Positions 43,940 to 51,930 of a stretch of DNA of 64,000 bases are shown piece after piece. The stretch is taken from assembly GCF_010672525.1 (NCBI RefSeq), contig NZ_JAAHGH010000028.1, forward strand, positions 1 through 64,000. Reading direction: 5' to 3'. The stretch's first letter is position 1. Each line of letters begins with the position of its first letter. A program made the position numbers and the translations under genes. The notes under the pieces were generated by a model. It did no database searches and was not told the DNA's origin. It saw nothing but the letters and a program-made list of their open reading frames with translations. Source of the DNA: Okeania sp. SIO2B3 (GTDB lineage: Bacteria > Cyanobacteriota > Cyanobacteriia > Cyanobacteriales > Microcoleaceae).

Positions 43940-46686
43940 CTGCTAATTTTTCCAAGTGTTTCTTCTAATTTTTTGATTTGTTCTGATATTTCCCTAGTTT
44001 TCTTCTTTAATTCGTCCAAATTATCTGTTTTGACTGGAACAAGGATTTTTTTTCTGTTACTAAAAAGCTTTTTTAGATCGGGGGTACTTGACTGGCTTTT
44101 TATATGAGATAGTATCTTTAGTTGTCGCGACAAAAACTGATACTTTCTTTTATAAAATAAAAAGCTTAATTCAGGATTCCAATCTTTAGGTATTTTTCCC
44201 AACTCAACAGCTTTAATAAACTCAAAATCAAATAAGTGTTCTGATAGTTCTCGATCGCTAATTTCAGGATATATCTTGTTCATCAAGTCCAAAACAGTTT
44301 TTTGATAACAGCTAAAGCTCCAATCATACTTTTGGGCCACTACAGTTCTACCATTATCATCAATTAACATTTTGTTCCAATAATCTAGTCCAGCATCCTT
44401 GTTGGGATCTGATTCAATCTGCTGCAACCAGTTACTTTCTCGCGCCAATGAAATAATTGGCAAACAATTTTTTCGAGCTTTCGCTGATACTTGCAAATCA
44501 CACATGGGAGTTGGATAAAAGTCATCAAAATCTAAATTTAGGGAATTAGTATGAAAAGCAAAAGTCCCAGTTCCGAGTAACGTAATAAAGCGGTCATGCT
44601 GAAGCCCATGAAGTGAGCTATAAACGGCTGTTCGCTCAAAATACCATTTCAATGGTTCTCCAAAAATTGAGCCATGAACGCAGACAGGAATTGCATCTTT
44701 ATATTTTTTGAGAGTAGTTACCATCTTGTATGAATAATTCTCTGGATACAAGAAGTCATCATCTACTGAAAAGTAATAACCATCTTTTACTTCTGGCAAA
44801 AAAAAGAACTTTCCAGCAGCAGCTAAATCACCGTGATTCTTACTCCAGGCATAAGATACGTTATCCTGTCGAACACATTCTGGAACTTTTTGATGACCAT
44901 TCAGATAAACATAAATATGATCGAACTGAGGTTTCAGGCATTCTAGCACTTGTGGCAATGTATTCAGTCTGCTCGGTATTGTCGCCATTCCAGCTATAAT
45001 TTTTTCTCTTACTGGTGGTCTTCCAGTTTTTTTTGAATTATTTATCAAATTCATGTACTCAGTATTCTCATTGATGGTCAATGACTTACTGTGAAAAAAA
45101 TCGTTCTTTGTTTTACTATTTTTAGTATGGATGGGATATTTTGTCTCAACACCAGTTATCTGGCTAGATGCTTCTTTTGCCTCATTTTTTTGATTTTTTT
45201 GCCTTTTTGAACTAGCATTCTCCACCTCTTGAGCTATAAATTTTTGAGTATAGCTGAAATGTCTAAGTAAATCATAAACTACTATATTCGCAGGTAACTT
45301 TTCCACTTTTTTGGGATCTGTTATAAATTGCTTGTGAGAAAGGAAAAATAAGCCTTTAATCAGTTTATGAAATGAATAATCCTGAATCTTCAGTTGGTCA
45401 TTTTCTGTGTTAGATGCTATATATCCTAACTGTGAAGAACTCAGATGCTCTAAAAGTCCTGGCAAAACATCGCCTTCAAAAACAGCCTGTTCATTGAGAA
45501 ACATAACTTGCTCGTACCGAGCAGTTTTGGCAATTTTACTTATAGGAGCTTGAGAAGACATAATTTCCGGTGGCAGTAACCGGATCAACACGCGAGGAAT
45601 AAAAGGCTTAATAACAGACAGAGCTTCCTGGGGGTGAGCAGCAGGGATCAATATCTCCACAGGTTTATGGGTGTTATAACGTACAAAAGACCCTAAAAAC
45701 TTCTTCACTGGGCGGATATCTTCCCCTGCTCGAACAATGATAGATACACCTTCTGTTGCTGCCTTGTCATTTTTGCTACTGACAGGCTCCACTGCTGAAC
45801 CTTCAGGACGTAAAGAATACCATATTAGATACTCCTCAGACAAGAACCCAGCTAAAGGCGAGACCACCTTAATATATTTCTTAGCCAAAGTCTGTCGCGC
45901 TTTTTTAGCCTCCAGTTTCTCAGCACTGACAAAATCGTGATTAATAACTAATTTTGGCCAATAATATATTCCTCTGTTGGGAAACTTCTGCAAACAACGG
46001 CTCGTTAACTCCACACCTTCGTGCCCAAAAAGCAGAGGATCGAACCCCCCAACAGAGACAAACTCTTGTTTTTGAATCACCATATTCCCCTCAGTAATCA
46101 ATACTGTGGGTAAAGGATAAACCCCCAAATCATAGTGCAACGGAGGCTGTGCTTTTGGTGGATTAACACTAGGAAGTATTCTACCCCTAATTGCCAAAAA
46201 ATCGTGGTTTTCCATCGCTTCCCGTGCGTTGCTGACATACTCAGAATCCATCGTGGCATCGTCATCCAGAAAAATCAAGCGATCGCCCCTAGCAAAATGC
46301 CCCCCCACATTGCGCCCTTCAGAGGGCAACAAATTTATCGGAGAAGACACCCAAAGCATCGGAAAATCTGCTAGTTGCTGGCTAACCGCTTCATTCCCAC
46401 CATTGTCTATGAGAATAACTTCAAACCCCGTATCAGTTTGCTTGAATACTGATTCTAGGCATTGCACCAAGGCTGTACCTGCGTTAAAGCTGACAATAAT
46501 CACCGAACTATGAACCGACTTCTGTGACCTTTTATCCTGCTTAGGAAAACTGTCATAATCAACACTTTGCCGATACACAGCCATCTGTTCGCGAGCTTCC
46601 TCAAACCGCTCTTGGAGATATAACCTACGGGCTTCCTCAAAGATGGTAAATACGTTCTGATTTTGTGTCATTACCTCAAAACCCAT
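43936..46686 (-). CDS. Multi-domain family 2 glycosyltransferase
   Basis: A 916-aa protein with three GT-A-like parts. Domain 1 (about 55-290) is a standard GT2: SSVIIVSFNAGTALVQCLES, DNGGNEA, RLIFLDDDATMDSEYV and GFDPLLFGHEGVELTSR. Domain 2 (about 310-480, VSIIVRAGEDIRPVKKFLGS) is degenerate and lacks a clear DxD. Domain 3 (about 590-760) has IAGMATIPSRLNTLPQVLEC and YYFSVDDDFLYPENYSYK, so it probably is active. A charged coiled coil ends the protein. It would add at least two sugars. Its stop overlaps the next gene's ATG. Start choice between 46686 and 46671 (MTQNQNVF) is uncertain. Confidence 0.85.
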   Translation of the reverse strand: MGFEVMTQNQNVFTIFEEARRLYLQERFEEAREQMAVYRQSVDYDSFPKQDKRSQKSVHSSVIIVSFNAGTALVQCLESVFKQTDTGFEVILIDNGGNEAVSQQLADFPMLWVSSPINLLPSEGRNVGGHFARGDRLIFLDDDATMDSEYVSNAREAMENHDFLAIRGRILPSVNPPKAQPPLHYDLGVYPLPTVLITEGNMVIQKQEFVSVGGFDPLLFGHEGVELTSRCLQKFPNRGIYYWPKLVINHDFVSAEKLEAKKARQTLAKKYIKVVSPLAGFLSEEYLIWYSLRPEGSAVEPVSSKNDKAATEGVSIIVRAGEDIRPVKKFLGSFVRYNTHKPVEILIPAAHPQEALSVIKPFIPRVLIRLLPPEIMSSQAPISKIAKTARYEQVMFLNEQAVFEGDVLPGLLEHLSSSQLGYIASNTENDQLKIQDYSFHKLIKGLFFLSHKQFITDPKKVEKLPANIVVYDLLRHFSYTQKFIAQEVENASSKRQKNQKNEAKEASSQITGVETKYPIHTKNSKTKNDFFHSKSLTINENTEYMNLINNSKKTGRPPVREKIIAGMATIPSRLNTLPQVLECLKPQFDHIYVYLNGHQKVPECVRQDNVSYAWSKNHGDLAAAGKFFFLPEVKDGYYFSVDDDFLYPENYSYKMVTTLKKYKDAIPVCVHGSIFGEPLKWYFERTAVYSSLHGLQHDRFITLLGTGTFAFHTNSLNLDFDDFYPTPMCDLQVSAKARKNCLPIISLARESNWLQQIESDPNKDAGLDYWNKMLIDDNGRTVVAQKYDWSFSCYQKTVLDLMNKIYPEISDRELSEHLFDFEFIKAVELGKIPKDWNPELSFLFYKRKYQFLSRQLKILSHIKSQSSTPDLKKLFSNRKKILVPVKTDNLDELKKKTREISEQIKKLEETLGKISR

Positions 46687-46710
46687 TCCTGATGGGAAAT
46701 AACTTTAGTA

Positions 46711-47898
46711 TTACCAACGGATGCCACGAAAGATTACATCCTTGCGGATATTATCCTTGTAACGCTCCACCACCCGGAACATACCTTCCATCACCTCTTC
46801 AGTCAAGTAGTGAGGTTCAACGCCAATATTAACCAAACCTTGGTAAGTAGGATTGTAGTAATGTTCCTCAGACTCTTTGCGCGGGTTTTCAATGCTTTTA
46901 ATCTCTACATCATAACCCAGTTTTGTACCTACCTTCTTAGTCAATTCAGCCAGTTGATTAACGCTGAAAGTTTCCATGATTTGGTTGAAGATACGAAGTT
47001 CCCCAGACTTTGCTGGCGTAAGTTCCGACTTGTGTACGCATTGCAGTGTATCTTTAATATTCAGATAACCCCGAATTTGCCCGCCCTTTCCATAGACAGT
47101 CAGAGGGTAACCAACAACAGCTTGGGTAATGAAACGATTGACCACTGTACCAAATACCTCATCATAATTGAAAAGAGTCTTCAGGCGATCGTCAATCACA
47201 GACTCCTCTGTTTCCAAACCATAAACCGGACCTTGCATAAGGTCTGTCACCCTTAGATTCCACATCCTCACCCCAAACCACAGCAAGTCCGTATCCATAA
47301 TTTTTGTTGTGTGGTAGATAGATGATGCTTGTCTAGGGAAGAGAAATTTGTCTTTACGCCCTTTGTGTTCAATTTCCAGCCAGCCTTCCTCGATATCAAT
47401 ATTAGGAGTTCCATATTCTCCCATCGTTCCCAACTTAATAATGTGGGTACTAGGAGAATAATCACGCACTGCAAACATCAGGTTATTTGTAACCAGAAGA
47501 TTATTTGAGATAGTTGTACTAGCGTACTTATAATTAATCAAAGAGTAGGGAGCAGATGGCTGCTCGGCATAATGGACAACTGTATCTGGGATACCAGTAA
47601 AGTTATTATTCACAGCCCATTGGTAGGAAACACTACCATCAAAAAATGCACGCATTTGATGGGGTTTAGTCAGATCGCCAATCACCACTTTTATTTCTTT
47701 GCCAGTTTTTTCATGCCAAATACTGGCTCTCTCCTGTAAGGTAGGCAAGCTATAAAGCATTCCTACATCTAATTCAGTGCAAGCATTGCGCCGGAAATAG
47801 TTATCCACTACGGTAACATCATAACCGCGTTGAGAAAAATACATAGCTGTAGGCCAGCCGAGATAGCCATCACCGCCGAGTATTAGGATATGTGCCAT
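46711..47898 (-). CDS. SqdB-like NAD-dependent epimerase/dehydratase (sulfoquinovose synthase family)
   Basis: A 395-aa extended SDR. The NAD site ILILGGDGYLGWPTAMYFSQ has the GGDGYxGW pattern of SqdB/SQD1; further shared segments are KLGTMGEYGTPNIDIEEGW, IEHKGRKDKFLFPRQASSIY with YHTTK (catalytic Tyr-x-x-x-Lys), and LTVYGKGGQIRGYLNIKDT. SqdB makes UDP-sulfoquinovose from UDP-glucose and sulfite for sulfolipid. Here it sits among glycosyltransferase genes, 24 bp before one and 39 bp after a dehydratase gene, so it more likely supplies a modified or sulfonated sugar for this glycan. The main sulfolipid gene may be elsewhere. Confidence 0.82.
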   Translation of the reverse strand: MAHILILGGDGYLGWPTAMYFSQRGYDVTVVDNYFRRNACTELDVGMLYSLPTLQERASIWHEKTGKEIKVVIGDLTKPHQMRAFFDGSVSYQWAVNNNFTGIPDTVVHYAEQPSAPYSLINYKYASTTISNNLLVTNNLMFAVRDYSPSTHIIKLGTMGEYGTPNIDIEEGWLEIEHKGRKDKFLFPRQASSIYHTTKIMDTDLLWFGVRMWNLRVTDLMQGPVYGLETEESVIDDRLKTLFNYDEVFGTVVNRFITQAVVGYPLTVYGKGGQIRGYLNIKDTLQCVHKSELTPAKSGELRIFNQIMETFSVNQLAELTKKVGTKLGYDVEIKSIENPRKESEEHYYNPTYQGLVNIGVEPHYLTEEVMEGMFRVVERYKDNIRKDVIFRGIRW

Positions 47899-47937
47899 GT
47901 TGTATTCTAGCCTCCTGTATATTATTAATTATTCCGA

Positions 47938-49008
47938 CTAATTGTGTTTTGTCAAATTTTGTGGTAATAAGTCTGCTTCCAGAAGTTGATTCCCAAGCAG
48001 AAAATCCGTTAACTCTTTTTGAGATAAGGGCTTTTCATTGTTAGAATTATAGGGCTTTTCAACCGTTAAGGACAGAATATCTGGATAATCGTATTGAATC
48101 TTGTGAGAAACACTGCCAAAAGCAGGTATAACAGCAAAATAGTTTTTCAATTCATACGTTCGTCTAGTTTCCTCACTATTCATCAGTTCTTCATAGAACT
48201 TCTCACCAGGTTTAGCCCCAATCGTGACAACTTCGATAGCATCAGGGCGATAGCCGTAAACCGGAGCCAGTTGCTGAATCATAACCTCAGCCAAATCCAG
48301 AATCCGAATCGCTGGCATTTTTGTCACAAAAATTTCTCCCCCCTTGGCAAGGATACTAGAATCAATAACAAGTCGGGTAGCTTCCTTAATGCTCATAATG
48401 AAACGAGTCATGTCCGGATCTGTCAGAGTCACTGGACCACCTCGGCGAATCTGTTCATGAAAAATTGGTATCACAGAACCTCTGGAACCAAGAACGTTTC
48501 CGAAACGAGTAGAAGCAAAAACTGTCCCACTTCCCCTCAAGGATTCGCTGCTAGCCGCAGTCATCAGCTTTTCACCCATAAGTTTAGAAGTTCCCATCAC
48601 ATTTGTAGGATTAACAGCTTTATCAGAACTTGTAAAAATCACCCGTTCTACCTTTGACTCATAAGCAGCTTCAATGACATTTTGAACACCATTAATATTA
48701 GTCTGAACAGCCTCAAAAGGGGAACGCTCGCAGAGTACAACGTGCTTAAAAGCAGCAGCATGAAAAACAATATCTACACCTTGAAACATTCTAATCAGCT
48801 TGTAGCGATCGCGGATGTCGGCTAGAAAGAAAGTAACATTTGCACGTTGCTGATAGCGCTGCTGAAGAAAAAATAGTTCGGATTCATTATTATCTAGTCC
48901 AATTAGCTCGCCTACAGCATATTCTTCTGTAAGTTGCCGTACCAGTTCTTTACCTACAGTGCCACAGCATCCTGTCACTAATACAGATTTTTTGTTAAGG
49001 TGCGTCAT
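47938..49008 (-). CDS. UDP-sugar 4,6-dehydratase, PseB/FlaA1/CapD-like
   Basis: A 356-aa extended SDR. It has SVLVTGCCGTVGKELVRQLT (NAD loop), FFLADIRDR, VFHAAAFKHVVLCERSP, and the active-site string FTSSDKAVNPTNVMGTSKLM, in which Met replaces the usual Tyr. This Ser-Met-Lys arrangement is the rule in the PseB/FlaA1 group of inverting UDP-GlcNAc 4,6-dehydratases, so the change is not a defect. Later come FASTRFGNVLGSRGSVIPIF and GAKPGEKFYEELM. It probably makes a 4-keto-6-deoxy UDP-sugar for the glycan operon. It precedes the SqdB-like gene by 39 bp. Confidence 0.87.
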   Translation of the reverse strand: MTHLNKKSVLVTGCCGTVGKELVRQLTEEYAVGELIGLDNNESELFFLQQRYQQRANVTFFLADIRDRYKLIRMFQGVDIVFHAAAFKHVVLCERSPFEAVQTNINGVQNVIEAAYESKVERVIFTSSDKAVNPTNVMGTSKLMGEKLMTAASSESLRGSGTVFASTRFGNVLGSRGSVIPIFHEQIRRGGPVTLTDPDMTRFIMSIKEATRLVIDSSILAKGGEIFVTKMPAIRILDLAEVMIQQLAPVYGYRPDAIEVVTIGAKPGEKFYEELMNSEETRRTYELKNYFAVIPAFGSVSHKIQYDYPDILSLTVEKPYNSNNEKPLSQKELTDFLLGNQLLEADLLPQNLTKHN

Positions 49009-49067
49009 ATTTTCCCAGTTTTACTTTCCAATTCTATTAATAAGATGTATACTATCATTTGAATCAT

Positions 49068-50297
49068 TTAAAGATTCATTTTGTTTAACTCCTGATATTT
49101 AAAATAATATTCTTCCAACATTTCTTGAGCTTGGGTTAGCTGGAGTAGAAGCAGTTCGTTTTCTTTATAGAGGCTATCCGTGGTTATTTCTTCTGCTTTC
49201 TGTCTGTCCTCATCTCTTTTTGCCAAAAGGTAGTACCCATCCACTCCATCAAAGCCTAAATCCACAGCTTTCTGATAAGCCTTAATCGCCTCATCCCTTT
49301 TCCCCAACTCCCTTAAAACATCCCCCAACTGCTGCCTAACCACAGCAGACCCAGGATGCAACTCCAAAGCCTTCCGCAACTCAACCTCTGCCTCCCGCCA
49401 CCTACCCAACTGCATCAACCCATACCCCAACTGATGCCGCACCTGAGCCGACTTAGGACTAAGCTCCACCACCAACCGATACTCAACAACGGCCTCTTCC
49501 CATCTACCCAACTGCCCCAAAGCATACCCCAAATGATGCCTCACCTCGGCCCAAAAAAAACCCAAACTAATCGCCCGCTGATACTCAACAACAGCCTCCT
49601 CCCATCTACCCAACTGCCCCAAAGCCTGAGCCAAACCAAACAAAACCTCACCAGACTCCCCAGACAAAACCACCGCCTGACGATAAAATTCCACCGCCTC
49701 GGACCATTGTCCTAACTTACTCAAAGCCTCAGCCAAACCCAAACAACAATCAACCCCACCGGGACTCATCTCCCAACTGCGACGATAAAACTCCACCGCC
49801 TCAGACCATTGCTGTTGCCCAGACTTAGCCACTCCCAAATAATAATAAGCCTCTGTATGTAGGGACGTTCCATTAAACTTACCTACATTTTCATACAACA
49901 TATTTACCACTTTGTCAAGACACTGCTCTGCCTCGGACCATTGCCCCAACTTCACCAACACCGCTCCCAAACCAAGATAAAACTCCGGCACATCAGTTTT
50001 CTGCTCCACGGCCTGACGAAAATAACCTACAGCCTCCTGAAATTGACCTTCACCCTGTAACAAAACCCCCAACTTGTAGAGAGACCAGGAAGCTTGAGGA
50101 TTTATGGCCACAGCCTGACCAAAAGCAGCGATCGCCTCTTCTATCCGCCCCACCTTAAGCAAAGCTTCCCCCAAATTATGATGACCATGGGAAAAACCAG
50201 GATTAAGAGCGATCGCCTCACGGTAAGCAGCCACAGCATCATCGAGCTTGCCCTCCCGCAACAATTGATTAGCAGTTTTGAAATTAGTTTGAACCAT
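49068..50297 (-). CDS. TPR protein heading the glycan operon
   Basis: A 409-aa protein made almost wholly of about nine TPRs with the repeated core LGQWSEAVEFYRQAV or LGRWEEAVVEYQRAI, ending in a short coiled coil (LLLQLTQAQEMLEEYYFKYQ). It has a solenoid scaffold role and no catalytic motif. It lies 59 bp upstream of the dehydratase gene. The start at 50297 (MVQTNFKTANQLLREGKLDD) is preferred over 50318. Between two TPRs there is an extra stretch (ENVGKFNGTSLHTE) whose DNA at 49859-49886 is a copy of the 28-bp palindrome found in intergenic sites. Base composition is more GC-rich than its neighbours because the repeats are conserved at DNA level. Confidence 0.82.
   Translation of the reverse strand: MVQTNFKTANQLLREGKLDDAVAAYREAIALNPGFSHGHHNLGEALLKVGRIEEAIAAFGQAVAINPQASWSLYKLGVLLQGEGQFQEAVGYFRQAVEQKTDVPEFYLGLGAVLVKLGQWSEAEQCLDKVVNMLYENVGKFNGTSLHTEAYYYLGVAKSGQQQWSEAVEFYRRSWEMSPGGVDCCLGLAEALSKLGQWSEAVEFYRQAVVLSGESGEVLFGLAQALGQLGRWEEAVVEYQRAISLGFFWAEVRHHLGYALGQLGRWEEAVVEYRLVVELSPKSAQVRHQLGYGLMQLGRWREAEVELRKALELHPGSAVVRQQLGDVLRELGKRDEAIKAYQKAVDLGFDGVDGYYLLAKRDEDRQKAEEITTDSLYKENELLLLQLTQAQEMLEEYYFKYQELNKMNL
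49859..49886. repeat. 28-bp palindrome copy inside a coding region
   Basis: Starts GTAGGGACGTTCC and ends AAACTTACCTAC, related to copies at 14788, 22797 and 26307. It is translated in frame within the TPR gene, between two repeats. Confidence 0.55.
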
Positions 50298-50318
50298 AGT
50301 GATAAACTCAAAAGTCAA

Positions 50319-50420
50319 AATTTAAAAGTCAAAAGTCAAAAGTTAAAAATTAAAAGTTAAAAGTTAGAAATTAACTCAAAAGTCAAAAGTTAAAAATTAA
50401 AAGTTAAAAGTTAGAAATTA
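50319..50420 (+). repeat. AAAAGTC/AAAAGTT heptamer-type array with a 49-bp duplication
   Basis: Tandem AAAAGTC, AAAAGTT and AAAAATT units; the block ctcaaaagtcaaaagttaaa to agttagaaattaa occurs twice in a row. Confidence 0.7.
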
Positions 50421-50480
50421 ACTCAAAATTACAGCATATTTCGGGCAAATGATGTACAAGATGAATAGTGAAAATATTGT

Positions 50481-50500
50481 AGTGCGGGCATCTTGCCCGC
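50481..50500. repeat. 20-bp palindromic repeat, inverted copy
   Basis: AGTGCGGGCATCTTGCCCGC, the same sequence as at 19061. It is followed by gatgggtgtacctta, which resembles the reverse complement of the sequence before 10387. Confidence 0.65.
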
Positions 50501-50719
50501 GATGGGTGTACCTTATAACAGCGGAAAGCGCTGTAAGTCAAAAGTAAGTAATTAACTCAAAAGTTAAAAGTCAAAAGTGAGATTTTATAGGCTCGAAAGT
50601 TTGAAACTATAGCAATGTGCGCTGGCATATCTACAAATTACCGAAGAATTAAGGTATCAGTTTTCAATAATTATTAATTATTAATTATTCATTATTAATT
50701 ATTCATTACACTTCCATTT
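50501..50719. other. Short-repeat intergenic DNA
   Basis: Contains AAAAGTC heptamers, a block shared with about 34965 (atagcaatgngcgctggcat) and ATTAATT heptamers that run into the 3' end of the next gene. No gene. Confidence 0.4.
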
Positions 50720-51328
50720 TCAGCGACCTGAATACAACCGTACCAAAGCAATACCAGTAACAATAGCCACAAAAAACCATGTCACTAACAGACCTATAAC
50801 TTCACTAATAAATAGACCGATCGCCCCATAAATAAATCCACCCACTGCCCAACCAAGGGATAAACCTACAGTCCAAGCAACAATATTAGCAATTATCCAC
50901 CATTCTTCCCAATAAATTTGCTTCCTGAGTACAAACCATTGGCCTAATCCCAAAATTGCCCCCACAATAGCTCCATTAATCAACCCATGAAATAGCCTGA
51001 CTGAAATTTGTTCTGTTCGTGGGGCCACCCAACCTAATGCTCCTAAACTACTGGCCCCGATTAATAACCATGTCACAATATTTACTACAACCCACCATCT
51101 ACTTCGGAAGATATAATTTCTCAGCACTAACCATTGGGCCAATCCGATGATGCCACCGCCGATGGCTCCGGAAAAAGCACCAATATAGGGTCTAATGCCT
51201 ATTTCTACAAATATTAAACTGACCAAAAAGCCGACAATGGTGAAAAATACCCACAGCAACCAAAAACCCCAGCCGATAGTTTTAGATTGAGTATGAGATG
51301 GATGATAATATGATTTTGTAATTGACAC
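50720..51328 (-). CDS. Multi-pass membrane protein with internal duplication
   Basis: A 202-aa protein with about six hydrophobic helices. Two halves repeat the motif GLAQWLVLRNYIFRSRWWVV and GLGQWFVLRKQIYWEEWWII, each followed by a (V/A)NI(V/A)xW helix. This GLxQWxVLR family is common in cyanobacteria and Chloroflexi and has no known function. Start ATG 51328 follows a Gln/Ser-rich N-terminus. The 3' end abuts ATTAATT heptamer repeats. Confidence 0.72.
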   Translation of the reverse strand: MSITKSYYHPSHTQSKTIGWGFWLLWVFFTIVGFLVSLIFVEIGIRPYIGAFSGAIGGGIIGLAQWLVLRNYIFRSRWWVVVNIVTWLLIGASSLGALGWVAPRTEQISVRLFHGLINGAIVGAILGLGQWFVLRKQIYWEEWWIIANIVAWTVGLSLGWAVGGFIYGAIGLFISEVIGLLVTWFFVAIVTGIALVRLYSGR

Positions 51329-51334
51329 AGGCTC

Positions 51335-51453
51335 TTCAACAATTAATAATTAATAATTATCTCTCCTTGAAAACGGATAGGATTGATTCAAAGGAAAATT
51401 AATTCATTGTTTATCCTTTAAAGGAGAGACTTTAAACCTTAATTATTCGGTAG
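51335..51453 (-). repeat. GTTTAAAG-core interspersed repeat, short form
   Basis: Read on the minus strand: taccgaataattaaggttta, CTCTCCTTTAAAGGA block, caatcctatccgttttcaag, then ATTAATT heptamers. It lies directly upstream of the membrane protein gene. Confidence 0.65.
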
Positions 51454-51740
51454 TTTTGCTCTATCCCTAATACATAATATGAAATATTGCAAGGGCAAGC
51501 TTGTAGTTATATCAAGTCTCATTAATTAGTTAATTAGCCATAATAAATCAGCTATCTTTAGTCATCTAAAGATGACTTCTTCTTTGAGCTAAATAAATTT
51601 CTTGGCTTGGCTACATCACGCGCCCCCGCGCATCTCCCAATTTTGGGGGACTTTTACCAGCTAATGGATTCTTGTTCCCCCCAGAATTGGGGGGCTAGGG
51701 GGGCAAAATTCAGTATTAAACAACTTTTCAGATATCCCCT

Positions 51741-51900
51741 TATGGTGAGGGCGAATGCCATATGGTGAGGGCGAATGCCATATGGTGAGGGCGAATGCCA
51801 TATGGTGAGGGCGAATGCCATATGGTGAGGGCGAATGCCATATGGTGAGGGCGAATGCCATATGGTGAGGGCGAATGCCATATGGTGAGGGCGAATGCCA
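51741..51900 (+). repeat. Eight perfect tandem copies of a 20-bp unit
   Basis: Unit TATGGTGAGGGCGAATGCCA repeated eight times with no mismatch, ending in ttcgcccctac. Each unit contains CATATG at the junction and GGGCGAATGCC, which can pair with the TTCGCCC after the array. There are no spacers, so it is not CRISPR. Confidence 0.9.
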
Positions 51901-51930
51901 TTCGCCCCTACTCCCCCGCGTCCCCGTGTC

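Noticed and set aside
43723-43968. Small plus-strand frames within the glycosyltransferase genes
   Set aside because: Antisense to strongly supported coding sequence with no start signals.
47268-48657. Long plus-strand frames antisense to the SqdB-like and dehydratase genes (for example 48094-48657)
   Set aside because: They lie wholly opposite well-supported enzyme genes and read as antisense shadows.
51654-51881. Minus-strand open frames reading MAFALTIWHSPSPYG repeats
   Set aside because: Pure translation of the 20-bp tandem array; no gene-like composition and no ribosome binding site.
51741-51900. Possible CRISPR array
   Set aside because: Units are directly joined without spacers; no cas genes in the window.
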